Assembly: GCA_017405675.1 (NCBI GenBank)
Contig: JAFRAB010000052.1
Coordinates: 1-44,558, forward strand
Direction: 5' to 3'
Source: Erysipelotrichaceae bacterium
Lineage (GTDB): Bacteria; Bacillota_I; Bacilli_A; Erysipelotrichales; Erysipelotrichaceae
Length of the DNA: 44,558 nt
In this document: one piece after another, positions 31,910 to 40,498 of the stretch
Numbering within the stretch: position 1 is the first letter of the stretch
Layout of the letters: every line of letters begins with the position of its first letter
Notes under the pieces: generated by a model
What the model saw: the letters and a program-made list of their open reading frames with translations, nothing else
The model's database searches: none
Told to the model about the DNA's origin: nothing
Translations under genes and position numbers: made by a program

Positions 31910-33046
31910 TTACGGTTCAATGGTCCGGGCAATATCCTGCAGTCTTTCAATGATGTTAATGCTCTGCGGACATACGCTTTCACACTGACCGCACTGAATG
32001 CAGTCTGAAGCCTTGCCTGATTCAGCTGTAATTCTGTTATATCTGTTAACCAGGCCTTCTTCCTGATCAGGCAGACCGTTAAGCAACTGTCTGTTCTTTA
32101 TGCTGAACAGATCAGGTATTCTGATTCCCATCGGACAGCCTTTCGTACAGTAGCGGCAGGCTGTACAAGGAATCATATTTATGCTTTCCAGTATTTCCTG
32201 AGCTTTCTTAATGACTTCCTGTTCCTTCTCGTCCAGAGGCTTGAAATTGCTCATGTAGGAAACATTATCTTTTACCTGTTCAATATTGCTCATGCCTGAC
32301 AGAACAGTAATAATGCCGTCCTGAGAAGCTACGAATCTGATAGCCCATGAAGCATATGACATATCCGGTTCAGCTTCCTTGAAAATCTTTTTAATGTCAT
32401 CTACAGGGTTGGCAAGCTGGCCGCCCTTGACAGGTTCCATAACCACAACACTCTTGCCGTGCTTACGGGCAATTTCCAGACACTTGCGGCTCTGTACCTG
32501 AGGATTTTCCCAGTCAGCGTAGTTTATTTGCAGCTGAATGAATTCAGCATCCGGATGTCTGGTCAGCAAATCATCCATTCTTTCCGGTGAAGCGTGGCAG
32601 GAGAAACCCCAGTGCTTAACCAGACCCTTTTCCTTTGCCTGTTTGACAAAGTCCCACAGACCAAGTTCTTCGTATCTTTCATAGTTATTGTCCTGAACAG
32701 CGTGCAGCAGATAATAATCAAAGTAACCGGCCTGAGTTCTTTCCAGGCTTATCTCCAGCTGCTTTTCAGCCTGTTCCTTGGTCGGGTTACCCATCCAGGC
32801 ATTAAGCTTGGTTGCCAGAGTAAAACTGTCTCTTGGGTGACGCTTTACCAGAGCTTCTCTGGCAGCTTCTTCACTCTTGCCATCATCATATACATAAGCT
32901 GTATCAAAATATGTCAGTCCGCCTTCAAGGAAGATGTCCACCATTTCCTTGACCTGTTCAATGTCAATTTCACCGTTCTCCAGTTTTGGCAGTCTCATAA
33001 GGCCAAAGCCGAGTTTAGGAGTCTTTTCGCCGAAATACCTTTCCAT
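31910..33046 (-). CDS. Aldo/keto reductase with C-terminal 4Fe-4S ferredoxin-like domain
   Basis: From the ATG at 33046 (the GTG at 33055 is less likely) this is a 378-residue protein. The TIM-barrel part has LGFGLMRLPKLENG, YFDTAYVYDDGKSEE, ATKLNAWMGN and YYLLHAVQDNNYERY, keeping the Asp, Tyr and Lys of aldo/keto reductases. The C-terminal 90 residues hold two cysteine clusters, CTACRYCTKGCPMGI and CIQCGQCESVCPQSI, typical of the Fe-S branch (COG1453) found in anaerobes. It probably couples ferredoxin-like electron flow to carbonyl reduction; the substrate is not known. It is monocistronic, with promoter near 33073 and terminator at 31850-31892. Confidence 0.93.
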   Translation of the reverse strand: MERYFGEKTPKLGFGLMRLPKLENGEIDIEQVKEMVDIFLEGGLTYFDTAYVYDDGKSEEAAREALVKRHPRDSFTLATKLNAWMGNPTKEQAEKQLEISLERTQAGYFDYYLLHAVQDNNYERYEELGLWDFVKQAKEKGLVKHWGFSCHASPERMDDLLTRHPDAEFIQLQINYADWENPQVQSRKCLEIARKHGKSVVVMEPVKGGQLANPVDDIKKIFKEAEPDMSYASWAIRFVASQDGIITVLSGMSNIEQVKDNVSYMSNFKPLDEKEQEVIKKAQEILESINMIPCTACRYCTKGCPMGIRIPDLFSIKNRQLLNGLPDQEEGLVNRYNRITAESGKASDCIQCGQCESVCPQSINIIERLQDIARTIEP

Positions 33047-33072
33047 TATTATCACTCTCTTTCTCTGATATC

Positions 33073-33078
33073 ATTATA
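33073..33078 (-). promoter_or_regulatory. -10 box of the aldo/keto reductase gene
   Basis: A perfect TATAAT on minus, 26 bases before the ATG at 33046, with a poor -35 (TTGTTT) 17 bases upstream in the A/T-rich tail of the preceding terminator. Confidence 0.55.
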
Positions 33079-33103
33079 CTATTTTTTGTTTTTCCAAACA
33101 AAA

Positions 33104-33118
33104 AACCCTTATCGGGTT
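33104..33118 (-). terminator. Intrinsic terminator of the rhodanese operon
   Basis: On minus AACCC-GATAA-GGGTT is followed by TTTTTTGTTT. The stem overlaps the rhodanese stop codon. A further T-rich/A-rich inverted repeat (33082-33105) extends the structure. Confidence 0.8.
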
Positions 33119-33503
33119 ATTTGACAAGTTCATTTGGCCAGGTATTGATACCGCCGAATTCTACGATATTGGTATAGCCGAGCTTAACCAGTTTTTCACT
33201 GGCATCCTTGGAACGGTTACCGCTGCGGCAGTAAACAAATATCATCTGACTTTTATCCGGAAGCCGGCTGATTTCCTTATCGCTTATTTCCTCATTAGGA
33301 ACATTTATGGCTCCCTCAATATGACCTTCGTGGTATTCTGCAGCAGTACGTACATCCAGAATGATATAGCCTTCATTTTCAGCCATCATCTGAATTGCCT
33401 GCTCACTGTTTACCTGGCGGTATGTTATTTCCTGAACCGGTTCTTTCTGCTGACAGCCTGCCATAATAAACAGAACCAGTAATATGACTATGATTCTTTT
33501 CAT
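33117..33503 (-). CDS. Rhodanese-domain lipoprotein
   Basis: A 128-residue exported protein. Residues 1-17 form a lipoprotein signal with lipobox IMAGC, so it should be lipid-anchored on the outer face of the membrane. The rhodanese domain follows: ILDVRTAAEYHEGHIEGAIN, and the active-site loop VYCRSGNRS with a catalytic Cys able to carry persulfide sulfur. The C-terminus, GGINTWPNELVK, is typical. AGGAG lies five bases before the ATG. It is the last gene of the run from the AlkD-like gene and may act in surface thiol or sulfur redox chemistry (inference). Confidence 0.93.
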   Translation of the reverse strand: MKRIIVILLVLFIMAGCQQKEPVQEITYRQVNSEQAIQMMAENEGYIILDVRTAAEYHEGHIEGAINVPNEEISDKEISRLPDKSQMIFVYCRSGNRSKDASEKLVKLGYTNIVEFGGINTWPNELVK

Positions 33504-33511
33504 AATTGCTC

Positions 33512-34216
33512 CTAATAGTATTTTACTGAAAGATCATCAAGCTTCAGTGCTGCCAGACGGGAATTGGCATCATTGGCAGCCAGACCGCAGTCGATATCAT
33601 ACCATTGTCCGTCTGTTTCAATAATGCGTCCGGTCGTATCGATCCTGCTTACAACGTTATGGCCGGTTATGACGATCTTACCGTCAACATGACAGTACTT
33701 GGCTCTGTCCCAGACATAATGGTCTATATCCTCTTCAACTTCATTGAAGAAGACATCCTTTTCAAAATCACCGTATGGTTTTGAATGCACCAGCAGGAAC
33801 TTTCTGCCGTTTACTTCCACGTTAAGCTGTACCGGCATGGTCTGCAGGAATCTGTATATCTCTTCCCTCTTTTCCACCGGAAGTCTCATGTAGTCATTAT
33901 AGGTATCAAGTCCATAGTTGTAATACTGCCAGTGGTCCCTCTTGTTATAGTAATAATTCAGGACACGCAGATTCATGGAACGGCTGTTAAGCATTTTTTC
34001 CGCTTCCAGAAACAGGTACATCATAAGTTCATGATTGCCCATGATGAAAGTGATCCTGTCATCTTCCATCATTTTGACCAGGACCTGAATGCCGTTTCTT
34101 CCCTTATCTATAGTGTCGCCCAGACAGTAGATCTTATCCTCAGGACCTGTATCCCGCAGGAATCTCTCCAGATTATCACCGTGAGAATGTATATCACTTA
34201 TAACGTATGTTGCCAT
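33512..34216 (-). CDS. Metallophosphoesterase, bacterial Ser/Thr phosphatase/ApaH-like
   Basis: A 234-residue calcineurin-type enzyme with the metal motifs SDIHSHGDNLERF, LGDTIDKGRNG, IMGNHELMMYLF, a late LVHSKPYGDF and ITGHNVV. The G-D-x-x-D-x-G-x-x and G-N-H-E blocks with the DIHSHG start fit PrpE/ApaH-like phosphatases that act on diadenosine polyphosphates or phosphoproteins. AGGAG lies six bases before the ATG. It is 23 bases from the TagO-like gene and 8 from the rhodanese gene, hence the same operon. Substrate is open. Confidence 0.92.
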   Translation of the reverse strand: MATYVISDIHSHGDNLERFLRDTGPEDKIYCLGDTIDKGRNGIQVLVKMMEDDRITFIMGNHELMMYLFLEAEKMLNSRSMNLRVLNYYYNKRDHWQYYNYGLDTYNDYMRLPVEKREEIYRFLQTMPVQLNVEVNGRKFLLVHSKPYGDFEKDVFFNEVEEDIDHYVWDRAKYCHVDGKIVITGHNVVSRIDTTGRIIETDGQWYDIDCGLAANDANSRLAALKLDDLSVKYY

Positions 34217-34239
34217 GCAAAACTCCTAAAAAAAGAGGA

Positions 34240-35322
34240 TTATTCATCGCTCTTTGTTTCATCTTCTGCTCTGTAATGCTTCTTGGCAATCTTATCAAGC
34301 AGGTTGAGTATCGGACGGTAAGAAGTAGAAATCATACCGGTATACTCGATGAAAATCTCAAAAATCATAACCAGCAGCAGCAGGATAAGCAGACCTAAGG
34401 TTGTATTGTTGATATAAATATAGGCTGTTATGCCGAAGATGGCGGTAATGATGTAAATCGTAATGGTTGCCCCTGTCTGTCCCAGTGACAGATTATTCAT
34501 CAGAATATGATGGAAATGCTTCTTGTCCGGGGAACTGATAGGCTGGTGATTAACCTTTCTTCTGACAATGGCAGAGAAAGTATCGAAAATAGGAACGAAC
34601 AGCAGAATGATTGGAATTGCCAGCGTAATGAAAGTAGCACTCTTATACCCATACAGAGATATGGCGGCAATCATGAAACCAAGGAACTGTGCTCCGCAGT
34701 CACCCATGAAGATGCTGGCCGGATGGAAGTTATGGAACAGAAATCCCATTGTACTGCCTGCCAGGACCATGCTGATCATGTAGACATTATACATATTATA
34801 TGTTGTAGAAATAAGGCTGATGGTAATTAAGGTAATTACACAGAAACCGCCGGCCAGACCGTCAAGACCGTCTAGCAGGTTTACCGCATTGGTAATGCCT
34901 ATGATCCACAGATATGTAATGATGTAACCGATAATATTAACATTGAAGATAAGATTGAAAGGCAGTCTGAGCTCTCTTAAGTTCATATTTCCAATAAAAA
35001 CCAGAACCGAAGCAGCCGCAAACTGGAAGACTATCTTGAATAACGGAGAAACGTCAAAAATATCATCCAGCAAGCCTTCCGCAAAGATGATCGTTCCGCC
35101 TATGACAAAGGCTCTTACCGTCCTGCTGTCTTTTATAAACAGTAATACACCAATGATGAAAGCGATATAGATGGCAATGCCGCCTACTCTCGGAATCTGA
35201 CCGTGATGGACAGTTCTTTCATTTTCCTTCGCATACAGACCAAGCTTTCTGGCTATTGTCTTGAGCGGGAACTCAAGCAGCAGCGAAATAATCATTGGTA
35301 CAACAAAATATAATATCTTCAT
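34240..35322 (-). CDS. tagO: TagO/WecA-type undecaprenyl-phosphate N-acetylhexosamine-1-phosphate transferase
   Basis: A 360-residue polytopic membrane enzyme of the MraY/WecA superfamily. Motifs: KENERTVHHGQIPRVGGIAI at the start, the DD pair in AEGLLDDIFDVSP, NLLDGLDGLAGGF, MGDCGAQFLGF, and the cytoplasmic HH motif in KKHFHHILMNNL. It starts wall teichoic acid, cell-wall polysaccharide or lipoglycan assembly by loading GlcNAc-1-P onto undecaprenyl phosphate. The ATG at 35322 with AGGTGA four bases ahead is preferred to an upstream GTG. The short tail RAEDETKSDE is cytoplasmic. It lies downstream of the DUF1146 gene in the same run. Confidence 0.92.
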   Translation of the reverse strand: MKILYFVVPMIISLLLEFPLKTIARKLGLYAKENERTVHHGQIPRVGGIAIYIAFIIGVLLFIKDSRTVRAFVIGGTIIFAEGLLDDIFDVSPLFKIVFQFAAASVLVFIGNMNLRELRLPFNLIFNVNIIGYIITYLWIIGITNAVNLLDGLDGLAGGFCVITLITISLISTTYNMYNVYMISMVLAGSTMGFLFHNFHPASIFMGDCGAQFLGFMIAAISLYGYKSATFITLAIPIILLFVPIFDTFSAIVRRKVNHQPISSPDKKHFHHILMNNLSLGQTGATITIYIITAIFGITAYIYINNTTLGLLILLLLVMIFEIFIEYTGMISTSYRPILNLLDKIAKKHYRAEDETKSDE

Positions 35323-35351
35323 GTATTCACCTAACACAGTATAGCATAATC

Positions 35352-35558
35352 TTAAAGGCTGTACATTATCGCAATCAAAAACTGTGCAGCCAGATAACCA
35401 AGTCCCATTGACAGCAGAAACAGCAGAACAGTTGCCTTGGCTGCCCTGTCCGGTCTGTTCAGCATAAATTTGCTGAAATCAATTCCACTGAGACAGTAAA
35501 AACTGAAGGAAAAGGTTATGATATGCAGAATGATTTTAACAATTGCGTTGATGTTCAT
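35352..35558 (-). CDS. DUF1146 (YwzB-like) small membrane protein
   Basis: A 68-residue protein with two TM segments (about residues 5-22 and 44-64). The motif SGIDFSKFMLN between them and the end LLSMGLGYLAAQFL match the DUF1146/YwzB family of Firmicutes, whose role is unknown. It overlaps the AlkD-like gene by four bases (ATGA), so it is translationally coupled to it. Confidence 0.85.
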   Translation of the reverse strand: MNINAIVKIILHIITFSFSFYCLSGIDFSKFMLNRPDRAAKATVLLFLLSMGLGYLAAQFLIAIMYSL

Positions 35559-36241
35559 CTTCTGAGTGCACGCAGCCTTTCTTTGTTTTCGTCACTGATG
35601 CGGAATGATTCAATGGCTTTCTGAATGGTTCGATTGTGAGTAAACATATTAAGTTTACCATCTTTCAGTATTAATTCAACCTCATCAAAATAATTAATTG
35701 CCGCCGTGGCCAGCAGCCAGGCCTGAGCCATTTCAATATAATACTCTTCACTGTCTATGCCGGTACAGTATTCCAGAATATCATTGATATACTCATCTTC
35801 CAGATATCTGTTAAGCATCATTACCAGAACGAATCTTACAGTAAAGGTCTCACTGCTTTCACGGTATTCATTAAGATACTGCCACATCAGTGCTTCATCT
35901 TTCTTATTGAAATGGAACGTGCTGGAAAAACTGTCAATCAGAGACCAGTTGTCACATTTGGCCAGATAATTATCAATATAGGGTTTCTTCTCAGCTAAAG
36001 GCAGCTTGGAATACGCAATAACAAAACCCTGCAGAAGAACTTCTTCCTGACTTTCATCAGTTAACATGTTAACTGCTTCAATGCCAAATTCTTTTGCCAG
36101 GCTTTTAGCCAGATCTCTGAGTACGGGAACCCTTACTCCCATTACCGGATAGCGGCTGCCCGGATTCAGATTGCCGGTAAACTGCCGGTATTTCTGCCGG
36201 GAATTAGCTTCCAGATATTCCCTGATGTTCATGTTGTTCAT
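35555..36241 (-). CDS. AlkD-like DNA alkylation repair protein (HEAT-like repeats)
   Basis: A 228-residue all-helical protein. MGVRVPVLRDLAKSLAKE, CDNWSLIDSFSSTFHF and the late YFIEMA-like segment YYIEMAQAWLLATAAINY follow the AlkD pattern, in which HEAT-like repeats wrap DNA and excise bulky N3/N7-alkyl purines. The conserved W-x-x-x-D pair is present in NWSLIDSF, and a Trp also sits in AQAWLLA. Length agrees with the family. Start codons at 36241 and 36232 are both possible; no clear ribosome site is seen. It heads the run AlkD - DUF1146 - TagO - phosphoesterase - rhodanese. Confidence 0.85.
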   Translation of the reverse strand: MNNMNIREYLEANSRQKYRQFTGNLNPGSRYPVMGVRVPVLRDLAKSLAKEFGIEAVNMLTDESQEEVLLQGFVIAYSKLPLAEKKPYIDNYLAKCDNWSLIDSFSSTFHFNKKDEALMWQYLNEYRESSETFTVRFVLVMMLNRYLEDEYINDILEYCTGIDSEEYYIEMAQAWLLATAAINYFDEVELILKDGKLNMFTHNRTIQKAIESFRISDENKERLRALRR

Positions 36242-36326
36242 GGATAATTAAAAAGCACCGCAATGCCCCATTTCTTATCTTTATTATATCGTTATTAAAC
36301 CCTTTTATCATCACCAAAAGAATATA

Positions 36327-36335
36327 TGTTATAAT
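36327..36335 (+). promoter_or_regulatory. Extended -10 promoter of the glutamine synthetase gene
   Basis: TGTTATAAT (TGn plus perfect TATAAT), 21 bases ahead of the ATG at 36357, with GAGG seven bases before the ATG. No good -35 is present, and I see no GlnR-type TGTNAN7TNACA operator near it. Confidence 0.65.
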
Positions 36336-36356
36336 TGCCGTAGACGAGGTATTCAA

Positions 36357-37781
36357 ATGTTTAACAATATTAAGGAAGTACAGAAGTTCATTAAAGAACA
36401 GAATATAGCTTTTGTGGATTTCAAAATGATTGATCTGAAAGGACGCTGGAAACACCTTTCGATCCCGGCCAGCCGTCTGACGGAAAGCACTCTGGCGGAA
36501 GGCATCGGCTTTGACGGCTCCAACTACGGATATGCCGATGTAAAGAACAGCGACATGGTCTTCATACCGGATATAAAGTCTGCCGTAATTGATCCATTCA
36601 TTGAAGAAAAAACTCTCACCATGCTGGGTGATGTCTATGTAATAAGAGAAAAGGATAATATTCCTTTCGGTCATTATCCACGCAATGTAGCCAAGGCTGC
36701 TCTTGATTATCTGAAGGAAACAGGTATCGGAGATGAAATGATCATCGGACCTGAATATGAATTCCATGTCTTTGACACGGCATCATATAAGGTTTCAGCT
36801 GATGAAGTCTCCAGCAGACTTACCAGCAGTGAATCATACTGGTCAGCCAATGATGAACTGTCAGATGGGTTCCATAACAGATATAATGGCGGCTATCACT
36901 GTGACCTGCCTAATGATCTGACTTATAACCTCCGTAATGAGATCTGCCGCAATCTTGAACTCTTCGGTGTCAATGTCAAATATCATCATCATGAAGTAGG
37001 CGGATCCGGACAGCTGGAAATTGAAGTTGAACTGGGAGACATGCTGAAACTGGCCGATGACACCCTGGCAGCCAAATATGTTATCAGAAACACAGCGGTC
37101 ATAAACGGTTTTACCGCTACCTTAATGCCGAAACCAATATACGGTGAAGCCGGTAACGGCATGCACATACATATGCTCATAAAGAAAGACGACAATAACA
37201 TCTTCTACGGTGATAAGTATGCCGGACTTTCACAGGATGCTCTTTATTTCATTGGCGGACTGCTGAAACATGTCAGAGCTCTGTGCGCCTTTACCAATCC
37301 TTCAACCAATTCATATAAAAGGCTGCTCCCGGGCTTTGAAGCACCGGTAACTGTAGGCTATGCCATGGCTAACAGAAGTTCCGTAATCAGAATTCCTGGT
37401 TATGCCAAAAACAGGGATAAGAAGAGATTCGAATTACGAAGCCCTGATGCCACCTGCAATCCATACTTTGCCTGCAGTGCCATCCTGATGGCCGGAATCG
37501 ACGGTATCGTCAATAAGATCGATCCTGCTGATTATAACTGGGGACCATTTGATTTTAACCTGTATGATCTGACAGCCGAAGAAAAAGCCAAACTTGACCA
37601 TCTGCCGACTTCGCTGCCTGAAGCCATTGCCGAACTGAAGAAAGATCATGACTTCCTCACTGTGAACAATGTCTTCCCTGAAGAGCTGATTGAAGCCTGG
37701 ATCGCCATGCTGGAAAAAAATGCCGGATATGTTAATAACATTCCACACCCGGCTGAATTCGAATTATACTATGACTTATAA
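36357..37781 (+). CDS. glnA: Glutamine synthetase, type I
   Basis: A 474-residue enzyme that makes glutamine from glutamate, ammonia and ATP. Family blocks: EGIGFDGSNYGYADVKNSDM near residue 49, PEYEFHVFD (metal Glu), HHHEVGGSGQLEIEV, GEAGNGMHIHM, NPSTNSYKRLLPGFEAP and NRSSVIRIPGY. Near residue 403 it has NLYDLTAEE, the position of the adenylylated Tyr in enterobacterial GSI-beta enzymes, whereas Bacillus-type GSI-alpha enzymes lack this motif. It is one of two plus-strand host genes here, alone, with its own promoter and a bidirectional terminator. Whether the Tyr is modified is unknown, since no glnE is seen. Confidence 0.96.
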   Translation: MFNNIKEVQKFIKEQNIAFVDFKMIDLKGRWKHLSIPASRLTESTLAEGIGFDGSNYGYADVKNSDMVFIPDIKSAVIDPFIEEKTLTMLGDVYVIREKDNIPFGHYPRNVAKAALDYLKETGIGDEMIIGPEYEFHVFDTASYKVSADEVSSRLTSSESYWSANDELSDGFHNRYNGGYHCDLPNDLTYNLRNEICRNLELFGVNVKYHHHEVGGSGQLEIEVELGDMLKLADDTLAAKYVIRNTAVINGFTATLMPKPIYGEAGNGMHIHMLIKKDDNNIFYGDKYAGLSQDALYFIGGLLKHVRALCAFTNPSTNSYKRLLPGFEAPVTVGYAMANRSSVIRIPGYAKNRDKKRFELRSPDATCNPYFACSAILMAGIDGIVNKIDPADYNWGPFDFNLYDLTAEEKAKLDHLPTSLPEAIAELKKDHDFLTVNNVFPEELIEAWIAMLEKNAGYVNNIPHPAEFELYYDL

Positions 37782-37808
37782 AAATAACCTTCTGATGAAG
37801 GTTATTTT
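37781..37808. terminator. Bidirectional terminator between glnA and the 5'-nucleotidase gene
   Basis: AAAATAACCTTC (37781-37792) and GAAGGTTATTTT (37797-37808) form a 12-bp stem with loop TGAT and T-runs on both strands. It serves the converging genes on either side. Confidence 0.92.
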
Positions 37809-37809
37809 T

Positions 37810-39330
37810 TTATGGCAGAATCGTAATGTTATTTACAGGTTCAAAATCTATGTTCTTATGTTTCATGATGTATTCCGCAATGACATCAACGCTGCTGGTC
37901 AGTATTTCCTTAAGTGTTTCGGCTTCAGCTATCATGTCAAAGTTGCCTCCGCCGCTGGCACGGTAATTGTTGATAACTAATGTAAATACATCGTCGTCCT
38001 TAACCGGCTGACCGTTCCTTGTCAGGGAAACAATACGCTGCCCCAGAGGATTTCTGATATCCATGACATACTCTACACCGTCCAGCATGTCATAGTTATG
38101 ATACTGAACATTAGGGAAGTCAAACAACGGATTGATGATGACTTTGCCATCCTGAATGCTCCAGAATTCGGCACATTTTTCCAGATATTCCTTAATCGTC
38201 TTACCGTAAGCTTTCTTGACAACCAGAGTATTAGGGAACATGTATGTACTGATCAGATCCCTCATGGTAATGTCACCGGCAAAGCCCGGTGCCGTAAAGA
38301 ATATCCGGGTTCCGGAAATATCTGCTCCTGTTAGATCGACCTGGACCCTGTTAATGAAGGTTGCCAGCTGTGACTTGTTAAAACGGCAGTCAAATTCACT
38401 GTGAACCTTCAGATCCATTTCCGTATGGCCTAATGCGGTATCAAGCCATTTCTGGGTTTCCCGTTCTTCAGCATCAGTAACCCGCATGATATCAGCTGCC
38501 GGTTCGCTGTCTGTCGGCAGCAGTTTCGGTGTTATTTCACCGGTTTCCGTCTTTATTTCTATGCAGGAAAGATAGGCTCCCGTGTAACCCGGTTCCGTAA
38601 AAGCCACACCATCCAGGGTTCCGCAGTATATACGGTGCTGGTGGCCGCAGATCAGAACATTAAGTCCTTCTATTTCCTTTATCATTCTGTACCCCTGGTT
38701 TTCACCGCAGTCCTTTTCGCCCAGAATACCTGTAACCGGATCTCTTTCCAGTCCGCCATGATACAGACAGACAATGTAATCAGGATTCTCTTTTTCTCTG
38801 ATTATTCTGACTGTATCTCTGGCTGATTCAAAAGCATCAATGAATTCCATATCAACAATGTTTTCCGGTTTTTCCCAGTTAGGAACCAGATGGGTAGTAA
38901 TACCGAAGAAGGCAATTTTCTTGCCGGCAATTGTTCTGACATCATATGGCTTACCCATTGGTTTGCCTTTATAAAGAACATTTGAAGTCAGGCACACGGC
39001 TCCGGTACCTTCAATGAAGCCTTTCAATTTATCATATCCGTAGTTGAAATCATGATTACCGACATTCAGATAATCATATCCAACCTTTCTCATGCACTCA
39101 GCCAGTTTATTCTCCTTATCAGGATTATTCAGATAATGATAAAAAGTAAGCGGCGATCCTTCCAGAGTATCACCGTTATCCAATACTACTGTATTTTCAT
39201 TTCTGAGATTTCTGATCATGGTCCGCAATCTGGCCAGTCCATGATTACGGCTGGTCATGTCAGCATAACTGTAAGGATATACCATGCCATGCAGATCTGA
39301 TGTTGAAAGAATTCTTATTATATTATTCAT
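37810..39330 (-). CDS. 5'-nucleotidase/2',3'-cyclic phosphodiesterase family protein (UshA/YfkN-like)
   Basis: A 506-residue two-domain phosphoesterase. The N-terminal metal domain has TSDLHGMVYP, VLDNGDTLEGSP, NVGNHDFNYGYDK, LYHGGLERD and CGHQHRIYCG. The C-terminal nucleotide domain (about 310-490) includes FNKSQLATFINRVQVDLTGA and the late VLVINNYRASGGGNFDM-like block (TLVINNYRASGGGNF). Most relatives are secreted, but no signal peptide or sorting motif is seen, so this one should be cytoplasmic. It probably hydrolyses nucleotides or cyclic nucleotides for salvage. It converges on glnA. Confidence 0.93.
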   Translation of the reverse strand: MNNIIRILSTSDLHGMVYPYSYADMTSRNHGLARLRTMIRNLRNENTVVLDNGDTLEGSPLTFYHYLNNPDKENKLAECMRKVGYDYLNVGNHDFNYGYDKLKGFIEGTGAVCLTSNVLYKGKPMGKPYDVRTIAGKKIAFFGITTHLVPNWEKPENIVDMEFIDAFESARDTVRIIREKENPDYIVCLYHGGLERDPVTGILGEKDCGENQGYRMIKEIEGLNVLICGHQHRIYCGTLDGVAFTEPGYTGAYLSCIEIKTETGEITPKLLPTDSEPAADIMRVTDAEERETQKWLDTALGHTEMDLKVHSEFDCRFNKSQLATFINRVQVDLTGADISGTRIFFTAPGFAGDITMRDLISTYMFPNTLVVKKAYGKTIKEYLEKCAEFWSIQDGKVIINPLFDFPNVQYHNYDMLDGVEYVMDIRNPLGQRIVSLTRNGQPVKDDDVFTLVINNYRASGGGNFDMIAEAETLKEILTSSVDVIAEYIMKHKNIDFEPVNNITILP

Positions 39331-39376
39331 AATTGTTACCTACCAATATTAATTTACCATATTATGACGCAAAAAA

Positions 39377-39394
39377 GGAATGACCCGCCATTCC
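39377..39394 (-). terminator. Terminator after the C_GCAxxG_C_C gene
   Basis: On minus GGAATG-GCGGGT-CATTCC is followed by TTTTTT. It lies 18 bases past the stop at 39412. Confidence 0.8.
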
Positions 39395-39411
39395 CTGTTC
39401 TGATTATTATT

Positions 39412-39834
39412 TTATTTATTAATAATATTATTATTCCTTATAATATCTTCCGTAAAATCCGCTATTCTTACAAGCAGAGGTTCACACTTGATACCGGGAA
39501 CATAATTATGCCGTTTAAGATAAACACAGTGGGTGCTCCCGAATTCCTCTTCAACACGTCTGAACAGTTCAGCAGCTGCCTCTCTCATGACATCGGAATC
39601 ATGGGCGTGACCGTTAACCGAATAAAGTATGCCCAATGCACTTAAGGCACTGGCTATTCCGCCGCACATTTCATCGTGCCAGCATCCGCCGCTGAAGCAG
39701 CTTGAAGCATACAGAACTTCCTGCGGCAACTTAAGACCATAATAATCATTGATGGCACGGATCATGGATTCGGAACAGCTGTAATTATATCCGTTTCCCG
39801 GATAATAGTACTTTACTACTTCATCTCTAAGCAT
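39412..39834 (-). CDS. C_GCAxxG_C_C family redox-type protein
   Basis: A 140-residue protein with the cysteine pattern of the C_GCAxxG_C_C family (PF09719): NYSCSES near residue 20, then SSCFSGGCWHDEMCGGIASALSALG (read in two parts), and later HCVY and KCEP. Members occur in anaerobes and may bind metal or act in electron transfer; some are fused to or next to redox enzymes. Here the GCA is replaced by GCW, a minor variant. The start overlaps the cupin isomerase gene by eight bases, so the two are made together. The reaction is unknown. Confidence 0.82.
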   Translation of the reverse strand: MLRDEVVKYYYPGNGYNYSCSESMIRAINDYYGLKLPQEVLYASSCFSGGCWHDEMCGGIASALSALGILYSVNGHAHDSDVMREAAAELFRRVEEEFGSTHCVYLKRHNYVPGIKCEPLLVRIADFTEDIIRNNNIINK

Positions 39835-40375
39835 CTTCTATCACTATTCCTCTTCTCTTTCTGAAAATTCGGTGTTTGAACGGATTTTCTTCTACTCTTT
39901 TATAATCATGCCCGGCATTGCTGTTCCAGCAGCAGATTACACGCAGATCTTCTTCGCCGGTATTTATCAGTCTGTGAGCATAATGACCGTTAATATGATG
40001 AAGACTGCCTTTATGAACACGTTCACACCAGTCATGGCCATTTTCATCCATCATCATTAACAGCCCTTCGCCAGATGCACACCAGTAATACTCTTCACAT
40101 TCGATATTCTTATGGAAATGACCTCTGGTCATGCAGCACTCTCCATTGACTCTGACCGGATGCAGCAGACTGATAGCCCAGTTCAGATAACCCGGTTCTT
40201 TTTTTTCACCCTTAACGGTCATTACTTCGTACATGACGGTATTCGGATCAAGTGTTTCATCAACGGATTTATAAAAACTCATGGCATCCTTATACAGCTT
40301 GCATGACTTTTCAACTTTCTTTCCGCTGAGATCCCCTTCATATACATGGAACAGGCCTGAATCAATTATCTCCAT
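39827..40375 (-). CDS. Cupin-type glucose-6-phosphate isomerase
   Basis: A 182-residue cupin. The metal motif TRGHFHKNIECEEYYWCASG (His, His, Glu) and the second motif with HINGHYAHRLINTGEEDL correspond to the archaeal-type phosphoglucose isomerase family (PF06560), which interconverts glucose-6-P and fructose-6-P using a metal. Enzymes of this type appear in some Firmicutes beside or in place of the classical isomerase. It is the first gene of a two-gene unit, with a GGGGG ribosome site seven bases before the ATG. Confidence 0.85.
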   Translation of the reverse strand: MEIIDSGLFHVYEGDLSGKKVEKSCKLYKDAMSFYKSVDETLDPNTVMYEVMTVKGEKKEPGYLNWAISLLHPVRVNGECCMTRGHFHKNIECEEYYWCASGEGLLMMMDENGHDWCERVHKGSLHHINGHYAHRLINTGEEDLRVICCWNSNAGHDYKRVEENPFKHRIFRKRRGIVIEDA

Positions 40376-40396
40376 AAAAATACCCCCACTATCATT

Positions 40397-40402
40397 ATTA
40401 TA
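40397..40402 (-). promoter_or_regulatory. -10 box of the cupin isomerase operon
   Basis: A perfect TATAAT on minus, 21 bases before the ATG. The -35 region (TTAATT at 17 bases) is poor. Confidence 0.5.
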
Positions 40403-40449
40403 CTTTTTTCTTCTCCTTCAATTAATCATTTTTTACTTTCAGTAAACGA

Positions 40450-40480
40450 AAAAAGATCAGATTTCTGCTCTGATCTTTTT
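40450..40480 (-). terminator. Terminator of the aconitase-X/flavoprotein operon
   Basis: AAAAAGATCAGA (40450-40461) and TCTGATCTTTTT (40469-40480) form a 12-bp stem with T-runs on both strands, 19 bases past the stop at 40499. Confidence 0.9.
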
Positions 40481-40498
40481 CTTATTATTCTCTGAGTA

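Noticed and set aside
36204..36767. 187-codon open frame on minus across the glnA start
   Set aside because: It covers the glnA promoter and N-terminus, whose plus-strand frame has clear glutamine synthetase motifs.
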